The notes under the pieces were generated by a model. It was not told the DNA's origin. It searched no databases and was given only the letters and a program-made list of their open reading frames with translations. This document shows positions 1 to 5,983 of a DNA stretch of 7,301 bases, one piece after another. Both the position numbers and the translations under genes were made by a program. This stretch comes from CAZUFB01 sp048173955 (GTDB lineage: Bacteria; Actinomycetota; Coriobacteriia; Coriobacteriales; UMGS124): contig DBEYOB010000109.1 of assembly GCA_048173955.1 (NCBI GenBank), positions 1 to 7,301 of the forward strand, given 5' to 3'. Within the stretch, counting starts at the first letter, position 1; every line of letters begins with the position of its first letter.

Positions 1-1875
1 CCCGAGGCAGGTGCAGGCCCCGCCGCGGCCGACGCGCCCGAGAAGCCGGCGGCCTCTCCCAAGGCGGCGGGGGAGCGCGCGTCGACGGCAAAGCCGGCGC
101 GCTCCCGCACGGCTTCCCTCTTTGCCGAAGGGTCCGCCCCCGATCGCTTTGCCAAGCTGATGCGGCGTTTCTTCGAGCAGCCCTATTCGCGCGAGGCGGT
201 GGTGGGCGCGGGGTTGGGCCTCGCGTTCACGGTCATGCTGGGCAGGCTCGCCTACCTGCAGTCGTTCGCGTCGGGCGAGCTCGGGACGACGGCCAAGAAC
301 GAGCGCACCGCGCGCATGGTGCTCCCGCACCGCCGCGGGGGCATCTACGACCGCAACGGCAACGTCCTTGCCCGCTCCATCGACGCGGTCGACATCGCCG
401 TGCACCCCAACCTCGTGGTCGACGTCGGGGAGACCGCCGACGTCCTGGCGGGCGTGCTCGGCGGGGACGTCTCCACCTACGTCGAGATCCTCAGCCGCGA
501 CACGACCTACGCCTACGTCGTGCAGAAGGCGGACCCCGCGGTCGCCGAGCAGCTGAAGGACCGCCTCGCCGAGGTCAACAAGGAGCGCAAGGAGCAGGGC
601 CTCAAGGAGCTCGGAGGTTTCGAGTACGAGGACACCTCGAAGCGCGTCTACCCCATGGGCAGCCTCGCCGGCAACGTGGTGGGCTGCGTGGGTACCGACG
701 GCCACGGCCTGACGGGCCTCGAGCTGCAGTACGACGACATTCTGAGCGGCACCGACGGCTATCTCATCCAGGAGCGCGGCGTCTACGGCTCGCCGGTCGT
801 GGGCGGGCAGTACGAGCGCACCGACCCCATCGACGGCGAGAACATCGTCGTCTCGATCGACCTCGACATCCAGCGCGTTGCCCAGGAGCAGCTCACCGCC
901 ATCATCGACGAGTGGCACGCCGGCGACGGCTGCGTCGTGGTCATGCAGCCCCGCACCGGCGAGCTGCTCGCGTGCTGCTCGACCCCCTACCTCGACCCCG
1001 GCAACTTCTCGACCGCCGAGGCCGCCGCGTTCAACCTGCGGTGCGTGAGCGACTCCTACGAGCCGGGCTCGACGGTCAAGCCGCTCACGGCCTCGATGGC
1101 GATCGACCTGGGGGTCGCCACGCCCGACACCTCGTACTACGTCCCCGCGCGCATCGACGTGGGAGACGACTCGGTCGGCGATTCGGACGGGCGCGACTAC
1201 GACACCACGATGACGCTCACGAACATCCTCGAGCTGTCGAGCAACGTCGGCGCGGTCCTGGTCGCCGAAAGCGTCGGGGCGGGGCAGTTCGCGTCGTACC
1301 TCGAGCGCTACCAGATCGGCCATCGGACCGGGATCGACTACCCGGGCGAGGTGCAGGGACTGGTCTCTCAGCTCGAGGACTACACGGGCGCCTGGCAGGC
1401 CATGGCGTTCGGCCAGGGCCTCGCCGTGCCCCCCGTGCAGGTCGCCCGCGCCATCGGGGCGATCGCCAACGGGGGCGTCCTCACGACGCCGCACTTCCTG
1501 GTGAGCCGCGGAGGCGAGGAGGTCGCCTACGAGGAGGGCGACCAGACCGTGACCGCCGAGACGGCGAGCCAGGTCGCCCAGATGATGTACAGCGTCACCG
1601 AGAACGGCTACGGCCGCACGGGGCGGGTCGAGGGGTATCATGTCTCGTCGAAGACGGGCACGGCGGAGCGCGTCGACTCGTCGACGGGGCGCTACATCGA
1701 CGGACAGTACACGGTGTCGTTCATCGGCTTCGGGCCGACCGAGGACCCGCGGGTGCTCGTGTACGTCCTCGTCGACTACGTTCCCAACGCCACCGGTTCG
1801 GAGGCGGTCGGCTCCGCGTGGGCTGTTATCATGAGGAACGCTTTGGAGAAGCTTCAGATCCCGCCCTCCTCCTGA
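1..1875 (+). CDS. ftsI: FtsI / PBP3-type septal peptidoglycan transpeptidase (class B PBP), 5' end outside window
   Basis: D,D-transpeptidase that cross-links septal peptidoglycan, normally in complex with FtsW. Numbering from the Met at 160 (571 aa): one membrane anchor at about residues 14-34, PBP dimerisation domain opening with RRGGIYDRNG (58-67), YPMGSLAGNVVG (164-175), then the transpeptidase domain with all three active-site motifs: STVK (S304 nucleophile, K307), SSN (360-362) and KTGTA (498-502). No PASTA domain follows; the length is normal for the family. The frame is open from position 1 with no ATG, GTG or TTG between 1 and 159, and no good Shine-Dalgarno precedes the ATG at 160 (nearest purine run, 127-132, is about 27 bases away). 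The start is therefore probably upstream, which adds at least 53 Ala/Pro/Lys-rich cytoplasmic residues. Alternative: start at 160, where TGATG would overlap an upstream frame ending at 158-160. Function is very secure; start is uncertain. Confidence 0.93.
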   Translation, partial: PEAGAGPAAADAPEKPAASPKAAGERASTAKPARSRTASLFAEGSAPDRFAKLMRRFFEQPYSREAVVGAGLGLAFTVMLGRLAYLQSFASGELGTTAKNERTARMVLPHRRGGIYDRNGNVLARSIDAVDIAVHPNLVVDVGETADVLAGVLGGDVSTYVEILSRDTTYAYVVQKADPAVAEQLKDRLAEVNKERKEQGLKELGGFEYEDTSKRVYPMGSLAGNVVGCVGTDGHGLTGLELQYDDILSGTDGYLIQERGVYGSPVVGGQYERTDPIDGENIVVSIDLDIQRVAQEQLTAIIDEWHAGDGCVVVMQPRTGELLACCSTPYLDPGNFSTAEAAAFNLRCVSDSYEPGSTVKPLTASMAIDLGVATPDTSYYVPARIDVGDDSVGDSDGRDYDTTMTLTNILELSSNVGAVLVAESVGAGQFASYLERYQIGHRTGIDYPGEVQGLVSQLEDYTGAWQAMAFGQGLAVPPVQVARAIGAIANGGVLTTPHFLVSRGGEEVAYEEGDQTVTAETASQVAQMMYSVTENGYGRTGRVEGYHVSSKTGTAERVDSSTGRYIDGQYTVSFIGFGPTEDPRVLVYVLVDYVPNATGSEAVGSAWAVIMRNALEKLQIPPSS

Positions 1876-1887
1876 GGCGCGGGGTTC

Positions 1888-1902
1888 GGCGGGTCTCCCG
1901 CC
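1888..1902. repeat. Short perfect hairpin after ftsI
   Basis: GGCGGG (1888-1893) and CCCGCC (1897-1902) form a perfect 6-bp stem around a TCT loop, 12 bases after the ftsI stop. The next bases are TATGTATAC rather than a T-run, so it does not look like a standard intrinsic terminator. It could be a weak attenuator or an mRNA 3'-end stabiliser. Visible in the sequence; the role is inference. Confidence 0.4.
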
Positions 1903-1911
1903 TATGTATAC
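1903..1911 (+). promoter_or_regulatory. AT-rich patch, possible -10 element ahead of murF
   Basis: TATGTATAC is a conspicuous AT-rich nonamer in a very GC-rich background, located about 55 bases before the murF start. TATGTA or TATACG could serve as a -10 box, but I see no convincing -35 hexamer at 16-18 bases upstream. An internal promoter for murF onward is possible but weakly supported. Confidence 0.18.
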
Positions 1912-1914
1912 GCC

Positions 1915-1947
1915 GTCGGCCGCGTACCCGGGACGGGGAGGGCCGAC
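1915..1947. repeat. Inverted repeat in the murF leader
   Basis: GTCGGCC (1915-1921) and GGCCGAC (1941-1947) are perfect 7-bp inverted arms separated by 19 bases. The 3' arm ends 9 bases before the murF ribosome binding site, so a folded leader would leave that site accessible. Stems of this length arise easily in GC-rich DNA, so function is uncertain. Confidence 0.3.
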
Positions 1948-1955
1948 CGAACGAA

Positions 1956-1965
1956 CGGAGTGGGG
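1956..1965 (+). promoter_or_regulatory. Ribosome binding site deciding the murF start
   Basis: CGGAG followed by TGGGG lies immediately before the ATG at 1967; GGAG (1957-1960) is 6 bases from it. The earlier in-frame ATG at 1904 has no such site and would add 21 residues unlike any MurF N-terminus. This favours 1967. Confidence 0.6.
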
Positions 1966-1966
1966 C

Positions 1967-3406
1967 ATGGTGCGCGTTACGCCTCAACAGATAGTCGAGG
2001 TCACAGGGGCACGCCTGGTGTGCGGCCCCGCGGACCGCGAGGTGGAGGGGGTCGAGGTCGACTCGCGCAGGGTGCCGGCGGGAGGGCTGTTCGTCGCGTT
2101 CCCCGGAGAGAGGGTCGACGGCAACGACTTCGCCGTGGGCGCACTCGAGGCGGGCGCCGCGGCCGTCGCCGTGACGCGCGAGCCCGACGCCGGGCTGCTC
2201 GCCGCCGCGCGGGACGCGGGCGCCGCGGTCCTTTCCATCGACGACGCCGAGGAGTTTCTGCTGTCGCTCGCCGCGTGGTGGCGCGACCAGCTCGACTGCG
2301 CGGTGGTGGGCGTCACGGGCTCGTCGGGCAAGACGACCACGAAGGAGATGGTCGCTGCCGTGCTCGCGACCACGTTCAAGACCCATGCGACCAGGGGCAA
2401 CTACAACAGCCTCATCGGCGCGCCCCTCACCGTGCTCGCGTGCCCGCGCGACGCCGAGGCGCTCGTCGTCGAGATGGGCATGAACGCCTCGGGCGAGATC
2501 GGGGCGATCGCGCACATGGCGCGCCCGCACATCGGCGTGGTCACCAACGTCGGCATGGCCCACATCGGTCTGCTCGGCAGCCGCCTCAGCATCGCGCGGG
2601 CGAAGGCCGAGCTTGTCGAGGCGCTCGTGGAGACGGGCGGCCAGAAGCGCTACCCCGTGCGCGCCCTGCTGTGGGGCGAGGACGACTTCACCGGCTGGAT
2701 CAAGGACCAGATCGCCGAGCCGCGCTGCATCCGCACGCTCACGTTCGGCACAGCCGAAGCGGACGACGCCCGCTGCACCGCGTACTCCTTCGACGAGACG
2801 GGCTGCGCGACGGGGAAGGCGACCCTGCCCTCGGGCGCCGTGGTCGAGCTCGCCCTGGGCATGCCCGGCGAACACAACCTGATCGACGCGCTGGCGGCGG
2901 CGGGCGTGGGCGACGTGCTCGGGGTGCCCAAGGAGCGCATCGCGGACGCGCTCGCCGCGATGCGCCCGATCAAGATGCACCAGCAGGTGCTCAAAGCGCC
3001 CGGCGGCTTCACCGTGATCGACGACTCATACAACGCGAACACCGACTCGATGCGCCGCGCCGTCGACGTCCTGTGCACCCTGCCCGCCGCGCGCCGGATC
3101 GCCTGCCTGGGCGACATGGGCGAGCTGGGCGACACGAGCGAGGTCATGCACGCCGTCGTGGGCGCCTACGTCGCGGCCAAGCCCGTCGACGTGCTCGTCG
3201 CCGTCGGCCCCGCCTCGCGGGGCATGGGCGAGGCCGCCCGGCTCATGGGCATGGGCGAGGACAACGTGGTCTGCGTCGACAGCGCCGACGCCGCGTCCGC
3301 CGTGCTCAGGGAGATCCTCCGCCCCGGCGACGCCGTCCTGGTGAAGGCGTCGCGCTCCACGGGGCTCGACAGCTGCGTCGAGGCGGTGATGGGCGCATGG
3401 GCATAG
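1967..3406 (+). CDS. murF: MurF, UDP-MurNAc-tripeptide D-alanyl-D-alanine ligase
   Basis: ATP-dependent cytoplasmic ligase that adds D-Ala-D-Ala to the UDP-MurNAc tripeptide, the last soluble precursor step. 479 aa, normal for the family. Visible motifs: N-terminal UDP-binding domain (about 1-110), P-loop GVTGSSGKTTTK (115-126), GNYNSLIG (144-151), EMGMNASGEI (169-178), TNVGMAHIG (193-201), HNLIDALAAA (303-312), IDDSYNANTDSM (351-362), LGDMGELGD (381-389) and VKASRSTGLD (459-468). The YNAN(P/T)-SM and LGDM-ELG signatures separate MurF from MurC, MurD and MurE. Oddities: Met-His-Gln-Gln (337-340) where related ligases usually carry Arg-x-Glu, and Thr instead of Pro in the YNANP motif. The start at 1967 has a good binding site; GTG at 1970 is a close alternative. 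The 3' end overlaps mraY by 10 bp. Confidence 0.95.
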   Translation: MVRVTPQQIVEVTGARLVCGPADREVEGVEVDSRRVPAGGLFVAFPGERVDGNDFAVGALEAGAAAVAVTREPDAGLLAAARDAGAAVLSIDDAEEFLLSLAAWWRDQLDCAVVGVTGSSGKTTTKEMVAAVLATTFKTHATRGNYNSLIGAPLTVLACPRDAEALVVEMGMNASGEIGAIAHMARPHIGVVTNVGMAHIGLLGSRLSIARAKAELVEALVETGGQKRYPVRALLWGEDDFTGWIKDQIAEPRCIRTLTFGTAEADDARCTAYSFDETGCATGKATLPSGAVVELALGMPGEHNLIDALAAAGVGDVLGVPKERIADALAAMRPIKMHQQVLKAPGGFTVIDDSYNANTDSMRRAVDVLCTLPAARRIACLGDMGELGDTSEVMHAVVGAYVAAKPVDVLVAVGPASRGMGEAARLMGMGEDNVVCVDSADAASAVLREILRPGDAVLVKASRSTGLDSCVEAVMGAWA

Positions 3407-4428
3407 CTTCCGACTACCCCACCTACGTGGTGTTCCTGGCGGTGTTTTTGGCCGCCGCGATTGTCTTGGTGCTGATGCCGTTCTGGATCAAGCTGCTGCG
3501 CTACCGCAAGATCGGCCAGCAGATCCGCGCCGACGGCCCGCAGCGCCACCTGCAGAAGCAGGGCACCCCCACCATGGGAGGCGTGGTGCTGCTGGTGGCC
3601 ATCGTGGCGACCTGCCTGGTGTTCGCGCCGCTCAACATGTCCCTGATCCTGGCGCTGCTCGCGACGGTGCTGACGGCGCTGCTCGGGTTCCTCGACGACT
3701 TCGAGTCCGTTGCGCACCGCCGCTCGCTCGGCCTGACGCCGCATGCGAAGCTGATCGGCCAGGCGCTCATCGTGGTGGTGTTCACGATGCTGGCGGTGAA
3801 CATGCTCGGCCTGTCGCCCGTGGTGACGCTTCCGGGCGGGTTCGCCATCGACCTGGGCGTGCTCGCCCCGAGCTTCGAGGTCGCCGGCCACACCGTCGTG
3901 TTCCCCTGGCTCTACGTGCTCTTCGTGTACCTGCTCATGGCGGGCTTCTCCAACGCCGTCAACCTCAACGACGGCCTGGACGGCCTGTGCGGCGGCTGCT
4001 CGGCGGTGACCCTCGCAGTGATGGGCATGGTCGCGTTCGCGAGCGACGACCGCTCGCTGGCGGTGTTCGCGTTCGCCTGCGTCGGCGCGTGCGTCGGCTT
4101 TTTGTGGTTCAACTGCTACCCGGCGTCGATCTTCATGGGCGACACCGGCTCGCTCGCCCTGGGCACGGCCTTCGCGTCGCTGGCGGTCCTGACCAAGACC
4201 GAGGTGGTCTCGCTCGTCATCGGCGGCATCTTCATCATCGAGGTCATGTCGGTCATCATCCAGGTGGCGAGCTTCAAGCTCACGGGGAAGCGCGTCTTCC
4301 TGATGGCGCCCCTGCACCACCACTTCGAGAAGAAGGGGTGGGCCGAGACCAAGGTCGTCACCCGCTTCTGGCTCGTGGCGGCGGCTCTGGCGGCGGTCGG
4401 CTTCGCCCTGTTCTTCCAGTTCGGATGA
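3397..4428 (+). CDS. mraY: MraY, phospho-MurNAc-pentapeptide transferase
   Basis: Integral membrane enzyme that transfers phospho-MurNAc-pentapeptide from UDP to undecaprenyl phosphate, giving lipid I. 343 aa with about ten hydrophobic segments. Signature regions: QQIRADGPQRHLQKQGTPTM (41-60), the acidic pair D100-D101 in GFLDDFESV, NAVNLNDGLDGL (186-197), SIFMGDTGSL (244-253) with the Asp matching a catalytic Asp in characterised MraY, and the MAPLHHHFEKKGW loop (303-315). These distinguish it from the relative WecA. Asn191 replaces the usual Thr of NLTDGLDGL. The start at 3397 lies inside the end of murF; upstream there is only a weak AGGCGG (3381-3386), so translation is probably coupled to murF. 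The same frame is open far upstream across murF, but that stretch is Arg/Gly-rich shadow sequence, and homology begins at this Met. Confidence 0.96.
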   Translation: MGIASDYPTYVVFLAVFLAAAIVLVLMPFWIKLLRYRKIGQQIRADGPQRHLQKQGTPTMGGVVLLVAIVATCLVFAPLNMSLILALLATVLTALLGFLDDFESVAHRRSLGLTPHAKLIGQALIVVVFTMLAVNMLGLSPVVTLPGGFAIDLGVLAPSFEVAGHTVVFPWLYVLFVYLLMAGFSNAVNLNDGLDGLCGGCSAVTLAVMGMVAFASDDRSLAVFAFACVGACVGFLWFNCYPASIFMGDTGSLALGTAFASLAVLTKTEVVSLVIGGIFIIEVMSVIIQVASFKLTGKRVFLMAPLHHHFEKKGWAETKVVTRFWLVAAALAAVGFALFFQFG

Positions 4429-4438
4429 TGCCGCGGGC
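4427..4438 (+). repeat. 12-bp direct repeat, copy 1
   Basis: GATGCCGCGGGC overlaps the last two bases of the mraY stop codon and recurs exactly at 4508-4519, 81 bases later. The match breaks on both sides. The two copies bracket the 4453-4486 hairpin. Confidence 0.6.
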
Positions 4439-4452
4439 ATCTGCAGCCTGCC

Positions 4453-4486
4453 GCCGGCGGACGGCCTTTGCGGGCCGTCTGCCGGC
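4453..4486. repeat. Strong 14-bp hairpin between mraY and murD
   Basis: The left arm GCCGGCGGACGGCC (4453-4466) and right arm GGCCGTCTGCCGGC (4473-4486) pair over 14 positions, with a single G-U wobble (4459 with 4480) and a 6-base loop (TTTGCG). Only TTTG follows the stem, so a classical intrinsic terminator is unlikely, and murD and ftsW downstream would need read-through. It could be a pause or partial terminator, an RNase-resistant processing structure, or a small palindromic repeat element. Pairing is directly seen; the role is unknown. Confidence 0.65.
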
Positions 4487-4507
4487 TTTGCCATATGCGC
4501 CCCGGCC

Positions 4508-4519
4508 GATGCCGCGGGC
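4508..4519 (+). repeat. 12-bp direct repeat, copy 2
   Basis: Second exact copy of GATGCCGCGGGC, ending 12 bases before the GGGAGG ribosome binding site of murD. Confidence 0.6.
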
Positions 4520-4527
4520 GCTCCGTG

Positions 4528-4537
4528 AAAGGGAGGT
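4528..4537 (+). promoter_or_regulatory. Strong ribosome binding site of murD
   Basis: AAAGGGAGGT gives a near-full Shine-Dalgarno with the GGAGG core at 4532-4536, 7 bases before the ATG at 4544. It is the best binding site in the window. It makes murD translation independent of coupling to mraY, consistent with the 115-bp gap. Confidence 0.8.
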
Positions 4538-4543
4538 GCGCGC

Positions 4544-5983
4544 ATGGCGCATGGTTTTGGCGACGTGGCGCTGTTCGGTCTGGGCGCCTCGACCCGCGCG
4601 GCGGCAGAGTACCTTGCCGCTCTGCCTGCGGGCGAGGTGGGCTCGATCGCGGTGTACGCCGGGGCCCCGTCCCCGTCCGCGCGCGCGGCCGCCGAGGCGC
4701 TCGAAGGGCGCGGGGTCCGGGTCGTCTGGGACGTCGAGGAGCCCGAGCGCGACTTCGACCTGGGTGTGGTGAGCCCCGGCATCCCCGCTATCGGCTCGTT
4801 CTATGCGGCGGCGGCCCGCCGCTGCGCCGAGCTGGTGAGCGAGCCGGAGCTCGCGTGGCGCGAGAGCCCGCGCGACTGGCTCGCCATCACGGGGACCAAC
4901 GGCAAGACCACGACCACCACGCTTGCCTGCGAGCTGCTGCGCTCCTCGGGGCTGCAGGCCCGCACGGTGGGCAACATCGGCCTGCCGCCCATCGCGTGCG
5001 TCGCCGGGCGCCCCGCCGGCGAGGTGTTCGTCGCCGAGCTGTCGAGCTTCCAGCTGCATGGCACGCGCCGGTTCGCGCCGCGCGCCGCGGCCGTGCTCAA
5101 CGTGACGCCCGACCACGTCGAGTGGCACGGCACGCTCGAGGCCTACGCGGCGGACAAGGAGCGCGTCTTTGCGAACATGGGGCCCGACGGCCTGTGCGCG
5201 CTGGGCACCGACGAGGCGTGCCGCGCCATGGCGGAGCGGCTGCGCCTCGCGGGAAGGCGCGTCGCGGTCCTCGGCGAGGAGCCGACCTGCTGCGCGGCGG
5301 ACGGCGCCTGGCTCGACCAGAACGGGCGCCTCGTCGTGCGCCTGCGCGGGCGCGACCACGTCCTGTGCCGCTTCGACGACATGCGCATCAAGGGGCCCCA
5401 CAACGCGCAGAACGCCCTGGCCGCCGCCGCGCTCGCCCTCGAGGCGGGGGCGTCCGACGAGGGCGTCGCGCGGGGGCTGCTGGAGTTCTCGCCCCTCGAG
5501 CACCGCATCGAACCCTGCGGGTCCTTCGGCGGGGTCTCCTTCTTCGACGACTCCAAGGCGACCAACGTCGACGCCGCGGAGAAGGCGCTCTCCGCCTTCG
5601 AGCCCGGCACGGTCGTCGTCATGCTCGGCGGGCACGACAAGGGCACCGACCTGCAGGGGTTTGCGCGCACCGTCGTCTCCCGCTGCCGTGCCGCGGTGGC
5701 GTACGGCGAGGCGGGCGAGCGGTTCTACGACGCGCTGGCGTCCGCGCGCGCCGAGGCGGGCCCCTCCTGCGCCTGCCTGCTCGAGCGCCGGCCGAACATG
5801 CGCGCAGGCTTCGAGGCGGCCTGCACCCTGGCGCGCCCGGGCGACGCGGTGCTGCTCTCGCCCGCCTGCTCGTCGTTCGACGAGTTCTCCGGCTACGCGG
5901 AGCGCGGCCGGGCGTTCAAGGGCTGGGTCCGCGGGCTCGGGGGCGCGCCGGACGCTGCGGCGGGGGAGGGCGGCGCGCGATGA
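4544..5983 (+). CDS. murD: MurD, UDP-MurNAc-L-alanine:D-glutamate ligase
   Basis: Cytoplasmic ATP-dependent ligase that adds D-glutamate to UDP-MurNAc-L-Ala. 479 aa, slightly longer than the best-known MurD proteins. A Rossmann-like N-terminal domain starts at VALFGLGAS (8-16), with SPGIP at 77-81. The central ATPase domain has ITGTNGKTTTTT (115-126), GNIGLP (143-148), AELSSFQL (164-171) and NVTPDHVEWHGT (186-197). HNAQNALAAA (286-295) and PLEHRIE (317-323) lead into the C-terminal domain with FFDDSKATNVDA (333-344), MLGGHDKG (360-367) and LSPACSSFDEFSGYAERG (438-455). ELSSFQL and DDSKATN are diagnostic for MurD. All expected motifs are intact. The last 15 or so residues are a Gly/Ala-rich tail. 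The stop overlaps the ftsW start as ATGA, which suggests coupled translation. Confidence 0.96.
   Translation: MAHGFGDVALFGLGASTRAAAEYLAALPAGEVGSIAVYAGAPSPSARAAAEALEGRGVRVVWDVEEPERDFDLGVVSPGIPAIGSFYAAAARRCAELVSEPELAWRESPRDWLAITGTNGKTTTTTLACELLRSSGLQARTVGNIGLPPIACVAGRPAGEVFVAELSSFQLHGTRRFAPRAAAVLNVTPDHVEWHGTLEAYAADKERVFANMGPDGLCALGTDEACRAMAERLRLAGRRVAVLGEEPTCCAADGAWLDQNGRLVVRLRGRDHVLCRFDDMRIKGPHNAQNALAAAALALEAGASDEGVARGLLEFSPLEHRIEPCGSFGGVSFFDDSKATNVDAAEKALSAFEPGTVVVMLGGHDKGTDLQGFARTVVSRCRAAVAYGEAGERFYDALASARAEAGPSCACLLERRPNMRAGFEAACTLARPGDAVLLSPACSSFDEFSGYAERGRAFKGWVRGLGGAPDAAAGEGGAR
5962..5970 (+). promoter_or_regulatory. Ribosome binding site of ftsW inside the murD 3' end
   Basis: GGGGGAGGG within the last codons of murD has its GAGGG core ending 9 bases before the ATG at 5980. 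Together with the ATGA overlap it supports this start. Confidence 0.6.

Noticed and set aside
2..160. Tail of an upstream gene in frame 2 ending in TGA at 158-160
   Set aside because: The product would be Arg/Pro-rich with many AGG/CGG codons; the ftsI frame fits the codon pattern of the window better. Kept only as an alternative in the ftsI entry.
1829..2980. Minus-strand open frame of 383 codons opposite murF
   Set aside because: Arg/His/Ala-rich translation without family motifs, antisense to MurF motifs.
1960..3396. Possible long N-terminal extension of MraY (frame open across murF)
   Set aside because: The stretch translates to Arg/Gly repeats, overlaps the whole murF gene, and MraY homology starts at the Met at 3397.
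4453..4490. Intrinsic terminator after mraY
   Set aside because: The stem is strong but is followed by TTTGCC, not a T-run, and the essential genes murD and ftsW lie directly downstream on the same strand.
4467..4497. Promoter before murD (TTGCGG ... CATATG)
   Set aside because: Only three matches in each box to the housekeeping consensus, and the candidate -35 lies in the hairpin loop and stem.
4428..4772. Small gene starting at the ATG that overlaps the mraY stop (TGATG)
   Set aside because: The frame runs out of phase into murD, has no ribosome binding site of its own, and gives an Arg-rich product resembling other shadow frames. A leader peptide role cannot be excluded but has no support.
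3166..4782. Long minus-strand open frame (538 codons) opposite murF, mraY and murD
   Set aside because: Its composition is Arg/His/Glu/Ala-rich with no recognisable domain. It is the mirror of GC-rich third positions in well-identified + strand genes and spans three of them.
4358..5635. Minus-strand open frame of 425 codons opposite murD
   Set aside because: Same cause: low-complexity Arg/Gly/Ala product antisense to a clear MurD coding region.
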